NCBI GenBank assembly: GCA_017508895.1
Contig: JAFWRA010000133.1
Span: 1 to 36,093, forward strand
DNA from: Bacteroidales bacterium
Lineage (GTDB): Bacteria > Bacteroidota > Bacteroidia > Bacteroidales > F082
Length of the DNA: 36,093 bases
Reading direction: 5' to 3'
Program-made: the position numbers and the translations under genes
Shown here: positions 1 through 7,979 of the stretch, in pieces
Position numbering within the stretch: position 1 is the stretch's first letter
Layout: every line of letters begins with the position of its first letter
Notes under the pieces: model-generated
What the model saw: only the letters and a program-made list of their open reading frames with translations
Told to the model about the DNA's origin: nothing
Database searches by the model: none

Positions 1-960
1 GATGCTTTGCGAAAAGCCCTGCAACGTAACGAAACGATAAGAATTTCCTCGAGATTGGGTTTGGGTTTGGTTGCTGCGCTGCTGATAGGGACGATTGTTT
101 GGTTGGTAGGTTTCAGGGAGAAGCCTTTGCCGCCGCGTCCCCCTGCGCCCGAAGGAACCATCAACGGATTGTTTACCATCAACGAGGCAGGCGACCAGGT
201 GTATTTCTCGAAAGGTAACCTGCAATACAAGCCTTATACAGGCATTTGGCGTTTTGCAGAGAACCAATTTGACTACATTGGTGGCGATAATGCGAATGTT
301 ACGCAAGGAGTAAACCACAGGGGCTGGTTTGACTTGTTTTGTTGGAGTTCCAACGGCCAAGAGCATGGTGCCATTAATTATCAACCTTGGAGTCACAAAA
401 GCGATGACCTGGAATCAAGCGTATGCCTTTACAATGCATACGATTCTGACACATGTGACCTTTGTGACTTTAATGGACAAGCCGATTGGGGCTACAATGC
501 CATCAGCAATGGCGGCAATGAAGAAGGACTTTGGCGCACTTTGACCATGGACGAATGGCTCTACCTCCTTGATGAACGCAGTACCGCCACAGGCATACGA
601 TTCGCAAAAGCCAATGTTGAGGGAGTGAATGGCTTGTTGCTCTTGCCTGATGACTGGGACAACTCATATCAGCTAAACGATGTTAACATCGATGATGTCG
701 GCTATTTGAGCAACACTATTCCCCAGCCTTTCTGGAAAGACAAAATGGAATCACAAGGAGCGGTTTTCCTCCCCGCAGCAGGTATTCGTGACGGAACCAC
801 CGTTGGGTTGTTAGGGAGATATGGTTTTTATTGGTCAGCCACTCATTCCGAAATCTTTGATGCAAAGGGCGTTTATTTCTCAGACTCCTTTTTCAACCAT
901 GAAAACACAAACAAGAAGTGTTTCGCACGGTGCGTGCGATTGGTAAGGGATAAGGAATAG
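1..960 (+). CDS. Membrane-anchored protein with FISUMP-like C-terminal domain (5'-partial)
   Basis: The frame is open to the left edge (codons GAT GCT TTG), so the true start is probably outside the window; a TTG at 7 is the only start-like codon before the membrane segment. About 319 residues are visible. A short basic stretch precedes one hydrophobic segment (about residues 19-38), then a Pro-rich linker and a roughly 270-residue extracytoplasmic domain. The domain ends with FYWSATHSE and a CFARCVRLV motif. This is the pattern of the Fibrobacter succinogenes major paralogous (FISUMP) domain often found on Bacteroidota and Fibrobacteres surface proteins, whose function is unknown. The stop lies one base from the stop of the convergent leucine-rich-repeat gene, with no terminator between them. 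The membrane topology is clear; the family call is by motif only. Confidence 0.6.
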   Translation, partial: DALRKALQRNETIRISSRLGLGLVAALLIGTIVWLVGFREKPLPPRPPAPEGTINGLFTINEAGDQVYFSKGNLQYKPYTGIWRFAENQFDYIGGDNANVTQGVNHRGWFDLFCWSSNGQEHGAINYQPWSHKSDDLESSVCLYNAYDSDTCDLCDFNGQADWGYNAISNGGNEEGLWRTLTMDEWLYLLDERSTATGIRFAKANVEGVNGLLLLPDDWDNSYQLNDVNIDDVGYLSNTIPQPFWKDKMESQGAVFLPAAGIRDGTTVGLLGRYGFYWSATHSEIFDAKGVYFSDSFFNHENTNKKCFARCVRLVRDKE

Positions 961-961
961 G

Positions 962-3900
962 CTAGAAACCAATGAAATCTGTCTTTTTTTTCGACATTTC
1001 GCTGGTTTCTGAACCTATCGAAGAGCCGTCCGTCTCACTCGCGCTAAACACCAAGCGGAACCGTGAAGCATAATCGCTTGTCTTGGCTTCAACGGTATAG
1101 GTAGGCGTGACCAGCAGGTCAATATCGTTTCCTGCAAGGTTGTCAATAAGGTGAAGATATTCCAAATCCACATTCTCGACCTTGAAACTGAGCGTGTATT
1201 CACCGTTCCTCGCGGCCTTGAAATTGAGCGGCATCTCGCCCGTCTTGATGGCGGTGGCGATGGCCATTTCCTTGCCGTTTTGCGGGATGAAGAGCTTCGC
1301 GTCGTTTTCGCCGAAGCTGAACTTGCCCAGCTCGTCGCCAGCGTTGAAGCTGACGATGGCCTTGTCTTGAACAACGAGGCCACGTGTGTTAGCTTGGACC
1401 ACGGCAATCTTGATATTGCCGTTGTTGGCTGCTGCCGAGGGGGCGGTCTTGCTGAAGGTGACGTTTTCGCCCGTTGTTTCGGCCTTCACCATGATGCCAG
1501 TGCAAGCTGGGATGGCGGTTGAAGTTGAAACCGCGTTCGGCTCGATGGCGGTGCCTTCGACGTTCATGGTGTAGTAGCTGCGGTTGGCGTAGGCTGCCTC
1601 TGGGAACGGGTTACCTACCAAGTTCCAGCCAGCTAAGTCCTTGTCTTCGTCATAAACGAGGTTCACCTCTTTCGTTTCTTCTTCGTTGAACTCGCCCTTA
1701 AAGATAACACTCGCATCTTCCTCATTGGCATAGAGATAGCCTTGGCCGTTGGCGAGGCTGAAGCCATACACTTTGTAGTTCTCCCATTCCAATTCTGCGC
1801 TTTGGTTGAAGCGATACAGGTCGTATTCCGAAATGCCTATCATATTGCTGACAGCCGTTGGCTCGGTATTGGCCGTGAGCGGCGAGGCAATGAAATGCCA
1901 TTGGCCTTCGCCTTCGCCATAGCCCGAAATGTCCTTTTGCAGCCAAGGATAGATTCTGTATTCATATTCGTTCCAATTCTCGGCGGTTTTGTAATCGTTC
2001 AGCGATTCGTAAGGTACATAGATGGGACAATCGTTGGTTTCGTCGAAAACCGAATATCTCAATGATGGCACATTGGTTCCCAACATGGTTATTTCTGTCA
2101 GGCTGGTGCAATAGGAAAACGCTCCTTCCCAGATGAAAGTGACGGAGTTGGGGATTTCAATCGAGGTCAAGTTTGGGCAGTTGTAAAACGCATAGCCTGC
2201 AATAGAAGTCAGACCGAGGAAATACTGCAACTCGTCGAATGAGGTGATTTGTTGATTTCCTTGAAACACATAGCCCAAATCGATCACAGCAGCGGCTTCG
2301 GCATAGCTCAGCTCGCCATCGCTATCGAAGTCCCAATTGTCCACGCAGATGGCTTTCACGTTTTCGTCGGCGAAGACAATGATGTCAGCGCCAGCCTGAA
2401 CGAAATGAGCCACCAAGTTCATGTCGCCAGCTGCGGGAAAAGAAATTTCGGCATCGTATGACACTATATTGCCGTATTCAGTCCAATACATGAAAGCGTA
2501 GCCTTCGTTGGCCGTGGCCGTCACGGTGCAAGTGCTGTTGAATTCGTATTCGCCAGCGCCTTCAACGATGCCGCCCTCGACGGGTTCGGCAGTGGCAGTG
2601 ATGGTGGACAACATGGCGAAATGAGCCACCAAGTTCCTGTCGCCAGCTACGGGAAAAGAAATTTCGGCATCGTACGACACTACGTGGCCGTAGCCGTTTT
2701 CAGCCCAACACCAGAAAGTATAGCCTTCGTTAGCTAAGGCTGTTACCGTACATGACTGGCCAGCTTCAAATGTTCCGCCGCCTGTAACCGTGCCGCCCTC
2801 GGTTGGGCTGGCCGAAACGGCAACCGTACCACCGCACATTCCATATATGTTGCTGAATCCGCCCCAATTGATGCTCGTATAAGCCTCAACCGATTCGCAT
2901 AGCACATATACGTGCATGGCAGAATTAACATACTCGAATACCCCGTCGCCCAATGCTGGCGGAACGGTTGCCAACAAAGCCACCGAGGTGAGGTTCGAGC
3001 AGTATCGGAAAGCATTGTCTCCGATGAAAGTGACGGAGCTGGGGATTTCCACCGAGGTGAGGTTCGAGCAGTATTGGAAAGCATGGTCTCCGATGGAAAT
3101 GGCGGAGCTGGGGATTTTTATCAAGGACAGGTTCCAGCAATTGCAAAACGCATAACCACCGATGGAAGTGACGGAGTTGGGGATTGTAATCGAGGACAGG
3201 TTATCGCACTCGGCAAACGCACCTTCTCCGATGGAAGTCAAATTGATGAAGTATTGCAATTCGTCAAATGTGCCGATGTCTGTATCCAGGAAAGGGCACT
3301 CACCCAACCAATTACCCAAGTCGGTCACGGCAAAGGCTTCGGCGTAGCTTAGCTCACCGTCGCTGTCGAAGTCCCAATTGGCCACGCAGATGGCTTTCAC
3401 GTTTTCGTCGGCGAAGACAATGATGCCGTCCTGAACGAAATGAGCCACAAAAGCCATGTCGCCAGCCAATTGGAATGTGAATTCGGCTTTGGTGGAAACC
3501 ACGTTGCCGTTAAGGGTCCAGTTGCTGAAAGCGTAGCCGTCGTTGGCTGTCGCGGTAATCGTGCATTCCGTACCTGCCGCATACGACCCGCCTCCGCTCA
3601 CCGTGCCACATTCAGCGGGCACGGCCTCTACTGTCAACGTGCCATCGCACAGGCCGAAGATGTTGCACGCGCCTCCCCATCCGATGGAGGTATATGCCTC
3701 CTCCGATCCGCAGGGAACATAGACAAAGAGACCACTATCAAAAATGTCATAATCCCATTCGGGTGGCGTTTCGGCCAGCACCATCGCAGAGGTCATGTCA
3801 CAACCCGAGAACGCGTAATAACCCACATATGTCACGGAACTCGGGATAGTCACTGAAGTCAAGCCACTGCAACCGATAAACGCTTGGGGTCCGATGGATG

Positions 3901-5590
3901 TGACGGCGTTGGGGATTTCCACCAAAGTCAGACCAGCGCATTCTTGAAACGCCGCATATCCAATGGAAGTGACGGAGTTGCCGATGGTCATCGAGGTCAA
4001 GCCTGTGCAACCCTCAAACGCTTGGTCTCCGATGGAAGTGACGGAGTTGGGGATTTCCACCGAAGTCAGGCCAGTGCAATAGTAAAATGCACCGCCTTTG
4101 ATTGAAGTGACGGTGTTGGGGATAACTGAATTTTTACAACCTTCGACCAAAGTGTTTGTGGCTGTTTCGATAATGGCATTGCAGTTGTCGCGGCTGTCAT
4201 AGTATGTATTGCCCGAAGCAACCATCATAGAGGTTAGGCCGGTGCAACCACGAAACGCAAAGTATCCAATGGAAGTGACAGAGTTGGGGATTTCCACCGA
4301 AGTCAGGCCGGAGCAATCTTGAAACGCAAAGTATCCAATGGAAGTGACAGAGTTGCCGATGGTCACCGAGGTCATGCCGGTGCAACCCTCAAACGCTTGG
4401 CTTCCGATGGAAGTGACGGAATTGGGGATTTCCACCGAAGTCAGGCCGAGGCAACCGAAAAATGCCCCGTCTCCGATTGAAATGACGGAGTTGGGAATAA
4501 CCGTGTTTTTACAACCTGCGACCAACGTGTTTGTGGCTGTTTCGATAATAGCATTGCAGTTGTCGCGGCTGTCATAGTATGTATTGCCCGAAGCAACCAT
4601 CATAGAAGTTAGGCTGGTGCAACCACGAAACGCAAAGTCTCCGATGGAAGTGACGGCGTTGGGAATTTCAATCGAGGGCAGGTTCCAGCAATTGGAAAAC
4701 GCACCGCCTCCGATGGAAGTGACGGAGTTGGGGATGACAATTGAAGACAAGTTCCAACACTCGGCAAACGCAGCTTCTCCGATGGAAGTCAATCCGATGA
4801 AGTATTGCAATTCGTCAAACGATGTGATTTGGTCATAGTGATAAAACTCATAATCCAAATCAGTTACTGCGGCGGCTTCTCCATAGCTCAGCTCTCCGTC
4901 ACCGTTATAGTCCCAGTTGGCCAAACAAAGGGCCTTTACATTGTCGTCTACAAAGTCGATAGGGGTGTTGTCGCCGAAGTTGGCCACCAAACCCCTGTCG
5001 CCAGTTACGACGAAGGAATACTCGGCATCAGTTGAAACAATGTCGCCGTTTTCAGTCCAACACATGAAAGCATAACCCTCGTTGGCCATGGCGGTCACCG
5101 CGCAAGACTGGCCAGCTTCAAAAGTTCCGTTGCCTGTCACCAAGCCGCCTTCTGTGGGATGGGCCGTGGCGATGATGTTGAAAACGGTGGTGGGCATCTC
5201 CTCGCAGTCCATATCGAACTCAAACGAGAAACTGCTGCTTAGGTTCTCGCCATAATAGATGACGTTACCGTTGGCATAGTGTAGGTTGAACGAACACTCG
5301 GAAGTCCAGTCGCCCATGACCCATCCGAGGGTGATGTGGACACCGTCAGGGAAAAAAAGGGTTTGTGAGTCTGACGAACCGCTGTTCAAAGTGATTTCCT
5401 CGTAGCCGCCCTCGTAGCTCATAGTGAGTTTGTTGCCTTGCCAGCCGTCGCCGTAGGAGTCATAGAGGTCAAAGACTACGCCGCACAAGTCTCTTGTGCC
5501 GAAGGTGTTGGCTTGCGCATTCATTTTCCCTATCCCCACCGCACACAGCAGCAGAACGAGACAGAAAAAGGGTTTTATTTGGTTTTTCAT
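962..5590 (-). CDS. BspA-like leucine-rich-repeat surface protein with InlB-like and EF-hand-like modules
   Basis: This 1542-residue secreted protein has a signal peptide (about 1-26, ending NAQA). A YGDGW domain follows (about 34-130; DLYDSYGDGWQGN visible). Then modules alternate: InlB-type B-repeats (TATANEGYAFMYW type, four copies near 140, 655, 925 and 1000), EF-hand-like loops DxDxDGELSYxE (three, near 223, 740 and 1085), and BspA LRR_5 repeats of the form IPNSVTSIGxxAFxxCxxLTSV (about 250-640, 770-900 and 1110-1190). The last 320 residues are the beta-rich region that usually precedes a type IX secretion sorting domain, but that sorting domain is absent. Such proteins are usually adhesins or glycan-binding surface proteins. 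ATG at 5590 lies 4 bases after the stop of the upstream small membrane protein gene, so the two are probably co-transcribed. Confidence 0.85.
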   Translation of the reverse strand: MKNQIKPFFCLVLLLCAVGIGKMNAQANTFGTRDLCGVVFDLYDSYGDGWQGNKLTMSYEGGYEEITLNSGSSDSQTLFFPDGVHITLGWVMGDWTSECSFNLHYANGNVIYYGENLSSSFSFEFDMDCEEMPTTVFNIIATAHPTEGGLVTGNGTFEAGQSCAVTAMANEGYAFMCWTENGDIVSTDAEYSFVVTGDRGLVANFGDNTPIDFVDDNVKALCLANWDYNGDGELSYGEAAAVTDLDYEFYHYDQITSFDELQYFIGLTSIGEAAFAECWNLSSIVIPNSVTSIGGGAFSNCWNLPSIEIPNAVTSIGDFAFRGCTSLTSMMVASGNTYYDSRDNCNAIIETATNTLVAGCKNTVIPNSVISIGDGAFFGCLGLTSVEIPNSVTSIGSQAFEGCTGMTSVTIGNSVTSIGYFAFQDCSGLTSVEIPNSVTSIGYFAFRGCTGLTSMMVASGNTYYDSRDNCNAIIETATNTLVEGCKNSVIPNTVTSIKGGAFYYCTGLTSVEIPNSVTSIGDQAFEGCTGLTSMTIGNSVTSIGYAAFQECAGLTLVEIPNAVTSIGPQAFIGCSGLTSVTIPSSVTYVGYYAFSGCDMTSAMVLAETPPEWDYDIFDSGLFVYVPCGSEEAYTSIGWGGACNIFGLCDGTLTVEAVPAECGTVSGGGSYAAGTECTITATANDGYAFSNWTLNGNVVSTKAEFTFQLAGDMAFVAHFVQDGIIVFADENVKAICVANWDFDSDGELSYAEAFAVTDLGNWLGECPFLDTDIGTFDELQYFINLTSIGEGAFAECDNLSSITIPNSVTSIGGYAFCNCWNLSLIKIPSSAISIGDHAFQYCSNLTSVEIPSSVTFIGDNAFRYCSNLTSVALLATVPPALGDGVFEYVNSAMHVYVLCESVEAYTSINWGGFSNIYGMCGGTVAVSASPTEGGTVTGGGTFEAGQSCTVTALANEGYTFWCWAENGYGHVVSYDAEISFPVAGDRNLVAHFAMLSTITATAEPVEGGIVEGAGEYEFNSTCTVTATANEGYAFMYWTEYGNIVSYDAEISFPAAGDMNLVAHFVQAGADIIVFADENVKAICVDNWDFDSDGELSYAEAAAVIDLGYVFQGNQQITSFDELQYFLGLTSIAGYAFYNCPNLTSIEIPNSVTFIWEGAFSYCTSLTEITMLGTNVPSLRYSVFDETNDCPIYVPYESLNDYKTAENWNEYEYRIYPWLQKDISGYGEGEGQWHFIASPLTANTEPTAVSNMIGISEYDLYRFNQSAELEWENYKVYGFSLANGQGYLYANEEDASVIFKGEFNEEETKEVNLVYDEDKDLAGWNLVGNPFPEAAYANRSYYTMNVEGTAIEPNAVSTSTAIPACTGIMVKAETTGENVTFSKTAPSAAANNGNIKIAVVQANTRGLVVQDKAIVSFNAGDELGKFSFGENDAKLFIPQNGKEMAIATAIKTGEMPLNFKAARNGEYTLSFKVENVDLEYLHLIDNLAGNDIDLLVTPTYTVEAKTSDYASRFRLVFSASETDGSSIGSETSEMSKKKTDFIGF
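4131..4636 (-). repeat. 375-bp tandem duplication of an LRR cassette
   Basis: Two nearly identical blocks (about 4131-4261 and 4506-4636) start exactly 375 bases apart, i.e. 125 codons. Both encode the island VASGNTYYDSRDNCNAI followed by ETATNTLV, inside the LRR region. The period is a multiple of three, so copy-number change would keep the reading frame. Intervening LRR units are also similar but more diverged. Confidence 0.8.
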
Positions 5591-5594
5591 ATTA

Positions 5595-6125
5595 TCAGAA
5601 GTTTAATCGTTTTTTACCATAATTTTTGGATTCCTTATTATAAATATCCTTGTCAATGTACTGATTCTCAACACCATACTTCATCAATTTTTCAAACTTG
5701 AAGGGCAGTTTGGCCTTTTGCGAGTAATGATAGAGATTGAAGAAGTATTTTTGCACATCCTTATCATCTACAATTTTGTCAATTTCATACCGATAGTGTG
5801 AAAACTCATCCTCGGTCAGAAGCTTCTGCTCCTTCAAATACAAGATGTGTTCAAATTGGAGTAAAGCATTGTCAACGGTTTTCTCAAACTCACTATTGGC
5901 AAAGCCATCTTCATACCAACCGCCTTCTGAGAAATCGATTTTTCTAAAGAACTCAGTAATGTCTTTGTCTTTTCGAATTCTTGCTAACAAATCCAGCATT
6001 CGTTCTGCATGTTCTGTTCTTGATCTTTCGCGATACTTAAGAAAGGCGAGCAATAATGTTACGGCTGCAACAACTGCTGAAACAGCAGTGGCAATTGTAG
6101 AAACGAGGGGCAATGTTGTTTCCAT
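5595..6125 (-). CDS. Small membrane-anchored protein of unknown function
   Basis: This is a 176-residue protein with one N-terminal hydrophobic segment (about residues 7-27) followed by an Arg/Glu-rich stretch (KYRERSRTEHAERM). The remaining 140 residues are charged, probably helical and cytoplasmic. I do not recognise a named family with confidence; the layout recalls DUF4760-type proteins, which also have a short TM followed by a helical domain. ATG at 6125 is preceded by a good Bacteroidota promoter (6168-6198) and a large dyad (6224-6268). The stop is 4 bases before the start of the BspA-like gene, so it heads a two-gene unit. Nothing in the sequence shows a catalytic motif. Confidence 0.7.
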   Translation of the reverse strand: METTLPLVSTIATAVSAVVAAVTLLLAFLKYRERSRTEHAERMLDLLARIRKDKDITEFFRKIDFSEGGWYEDGFANSEFEKTVDNALLQFEHILYLKEQKLLTEDEFSHYRYEIDKIVDDKDVQKYFFNLYHYSQKAKLPFKFEKLMKYGVENQYIDKDIYNKESKNYGKKRLNF

Positions 6126-6167
6126 TTTCTTTTAGCTTTAGACGAATACATTTGTCTTTTATCGCCG

Positions 6168-6198
6168 CAAAAATACAATAAATCCCAAAACAATCAAA
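6168..6198 (-). promoter_or_regulatory. Bacteroidota-type promoter TTTG-N19-TATTTTTG
   Basis: On the minus strand, TTTG (6198-6195) is followed by 19 bases and TATTTTTG (6175-6168). This matches the Bacteroidota primary sigma consensus TTTG-N19-21-TAnnTTTG. It lies 43 bases before the ATG of the 176-aa membrane protein, and should drive it and the BspA-like gene. Confidence 0.7.
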
Positions 6199-6206
6199 TT
6201 AATTAT

Positions 6207-6217
6207 TTGATAATCAA
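6207..6217. promoter_or_regulatory. Small palindrome TTGATAATCAA
   Basis: An 11-base perfect palindrome with 5-base arms around a central A lies about 10 bases upstream of the -33 element of the promoter at 6168-6198. It could be an operator, but the region is AT-rich and short palindromes arise there by chance. Confidence 0.3.
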
Positions 6218-6223
6218 TACTTT

Positions 6224-6268
6224 AATTATCCAAATCAGATACAGAAACTGTATCCAAAATGGATAATT
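6224..6268. promoter_or_regulatory. 45-bp nested dyad, candidate operator
   Basis: The outer arms AATTATCC (6224-6231) and GGATAATT (6261-6268) are exact reverse complements. The inner arms GATACAG (6238-6244) and CTGTATC (6248-6254) are also exact. Both 6-base linkers have the same length, so the structure is symmetric around 6246. No T-run follows it on either strand, which argues against an intrinsic terminator. It sits upstream of the promoter of the 176-aa gene and downstream of the ATPase gene. Confidence 0.6.
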
Positions 6269-6314
6269 CGGGATGGAAATGGATGAAGTGGATGGAAAAA
6301 GAAAAGCAAGAGAA

Positions 6315-7751
6315 TCACCCAAACAGCGCATTCATGTCCAATTTGACAGGAATGTCGTCGGAACAAGCATTTTCAGCCAATGGCGCAGCGGTAATCAGGG
6401 TGAGGTAAAGGCTTTGTCGCGTTCCCGTTTCGCGGCGGAAAGTCTCCAATCGGTAGGCCATCTTCTTCGATTCCTCTTCCGATAGGCTGTATTCCTTTCC
6501 TGAATATTTAATCTCACAAACATTGACCACATCATCAGCGCGGTCAATAATCAGGTCGATTTGCGCGGCGGGCGAGCTTTCCTTGCTCCGCCAGCTGTAT
6601 TGTTCAGATGCGATGGTGTCGATGTGCAGCGTTTCTTTGATTTGGCCGACATGCAATAGACAAACACGTTCGTATGCCAATCCCAACCATGTGTTGGTTT
6701 CTGGCGTTCCCAAATGATTGGCCCAATAATGACTGTCGCTCCCCGATTTGTCGGCAAATTGGATATGAAATAGTGAAAACATGTCCACCAACTGATAAAT
6801 ACTGCCCTTGCTTTTCACTACTTTTTTTTCGAGCACTTTGTATTTCCGCACTAAGCCACACTCCAACAGATTATCAAGCAGTTCTGACAGGTTCCCCCCA
6901 GAATCCTTGTTCAGCTTTTGGATCAGTTCAGCGCGTGTCAGTCCCTTTTTGCGACGGGCCAGCAATTCCACAATTTCGGTATAAGGTTCTGGTGAGCGGA
7001 ATAAGGTTTTGAACAAGCGTTTGTATTCGCGGCGCAATGAACCATTGGCATCAAAATACAGGTTGTCAATGTTTTGCGTCAAGCTCAGGCTGGAATCTAA
7101 AAGGCTAAGATAATAAGCCACACCTCCGAACATCATATAGGACTGAACTATCGAGAGGCGGCTCCAATGGAATCCATTATTGACAAGGTATTGCTCGGTT
7201 TCCTTGAGGGTAAAAGGCAGCAGTTTCATCTCGTGCGTGATGCGGTCATGCAGTCCGCCATGGCTATCGATGATGTTCTTGATCATCCATGTGGTGGCAC
7301 TTCCGCAAACGATGAGTTTCATATTGTTATAAAGCGAAGCCCAACTGTTCCAAAAATGTCCCAAAGCTTTGGTGAACCCCGAGCCGTGCGTGTCAAAACT
7401 GGGGATTTCATCCAAGAAAACTATACACTCATCGCCCGTTTCCACCTTGGGTTGTAAAGCCTTGCGAAGCAAAGTGAACGCCCGCATCCAAGTAGCAGGC
7501 CGCTCTTTGACTTCAAAGCCATAGAGATCCATAGCATCCAAGAAGGCATCCACCTGTTCGTCGAAATTGCCTTCAAGGACACCCGTCATAGAAAAAGCCA
7601 TCTTTCCATGGAAGATTTGATTAATTAGAAAAGTCTTCCCAACCCTGCGCCGACCATAAACTGCGATAAATTCAGGTTTCCCCGACTTAACATATTTCTC
7701 AAACTCAGTGATTTCTTTTTCCCTTCCTATGATGGTAGTTGTCTTTTCCAT
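6315..7751 (-). CDS. ATPase_2/DUF234-type AAA-like ATPase with nuclease-like C terminus
   Basis: From ATG at 7751 the protein has 478 residues; a GTG seven codons upstream is possible, but ATG at 7751 fits the family, which begins just before an IIGREKEI motif. The Walker A is VYGRRRVGKTFLI and the Walker B is IVFLDEIPSF. A winged-helix-like middle part (RRKKGLTRAELIQKL) follows. The C-terminal domain has QIDLIIDRADDVVNVCEIKYS, which has the D...ExK spacing of PD-(D/E)xK nucleases and is typical of DUF234. These ATPases are abundant in Bacteroidota and archaea and their role is not established; links to defence or mobile elements are often suggested. Its upstream region carries two copies of an inverted repeat, suggesting autoregulation. 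Confidence 0.8.
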   Translation of the reverse strand: MEKTTTIIGREKEITEFEKYVKSGKPEFIAVYGRRRVGKTFLINQIFHGKMAFSMTGVLEGNFDEQVDAFLDAMDLYGFEVKERPATWMRAFTLLRKALQPKVETGDECIVFLDEIPSFDTHGSGFTKALGHFWNSWASLYNNMKLIVCGSATTWMIKNIIDSHGGLHDRITHEMKLLPFTLKETEQYLVNNGFHWSRLSIVQSYMMFGGVAYYLSLLDSSLSLTQNIDNLYFDANGSLRREYKRLFKTLFRSPEPYTEIVELLARRKKGLTRAELIQKLNKDSGGNLSELLDNLLECGLVRKYKVLEKKVVKSKGSIYQLVDMFSLFHIQFADKSGSDSHYWANHLGTPETNTWLGLAYERVCLLHVGQIKETLHIDTIASEQYSWRSKESSPAAQIDLIIDRADDVVNVCEIKYSGKEYSLSEEESKKMAYRLETFRRETGTRQSLYLTLITAAPLAENACSDDIPVKLDMNALFG

Positions 7752-7774
7752 ACTTTTTCCATTATTTGACACTG

Positions 7775-7782
7775 CAAAAATA
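7775..7782 (-). promoter_or_regulatory. -7 element TATTTTTG upstream of the ATPase gene
   Basis: TATTTTTG on the minus strand matches TAnnTTTG, 23 bases before ATG 7751. A TTTG (7808-7805) lies 22 bases further up, one base more than the usual spacing, and falls inside the first repeat half-site. The GTG at 7772 is downstream of this element, which leaves either start possible. Confidence 0.5.
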
Positions 7783-7801
7783 CAAAAAAGATTTAATTCT
7801 T

Positions 7802-7885
7802 AGCCAAAACTATATAAAAATACAAGTTTTGGCTGATTTTTACATCATTTTTAGCCAAAACCATGAAAAAAGAATAGTTTTGGCC
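7802..7885. promoter_or_regulatory. Two inverted repeats of AGCCAAAAC half-sites, candidate operator pair
   Basis: Four half-sites are visible: AGCCAAAAC at 7802-7810 and 7853-7861, and the inverse GTTTTGGCT at 7826-7834 and GTTTTGGCC at 7877-7885. Within each pair the half-sites start 24 bases apart (15-base spacer), and the two pairs are offset by 51 bases. Identical geometry in both pairs makes chance unlikely. The first half-site overlaps the likely -33 region of the ATPase promoter. The other side faces fakA. Confidence 0.65.
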
Positions 7886-7947
7886 AAAATTATTCAGATT
7901 AAAAATGAGTAACTAAGATTGGCAATGGATGAAGTGAATAAATTCCG

Positions 7948-7955
7948 TATTTTTG
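7948..7955 (+). promoter_or_regulatory. -7 element TATTTTTG upstream of fakA
   Basis: TATTTTTG matches the Bacteroidota -7 consensus and lies 24 bases before the fakA ATG at 7980. I see no TTTG at the expected -33 distance. Confidence 0.5.
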
Positions 7956-7979
7956 CAGACTTTTTGAAAAACATTCTGC

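Noticed and set aside
962..1000. Frameshift at the A8 run removing the sorting domain of the BspA-like protein
   Set aside because: Both alternative frames past the run give no sorting-domain-like sequence before running into the neighbouring gene.
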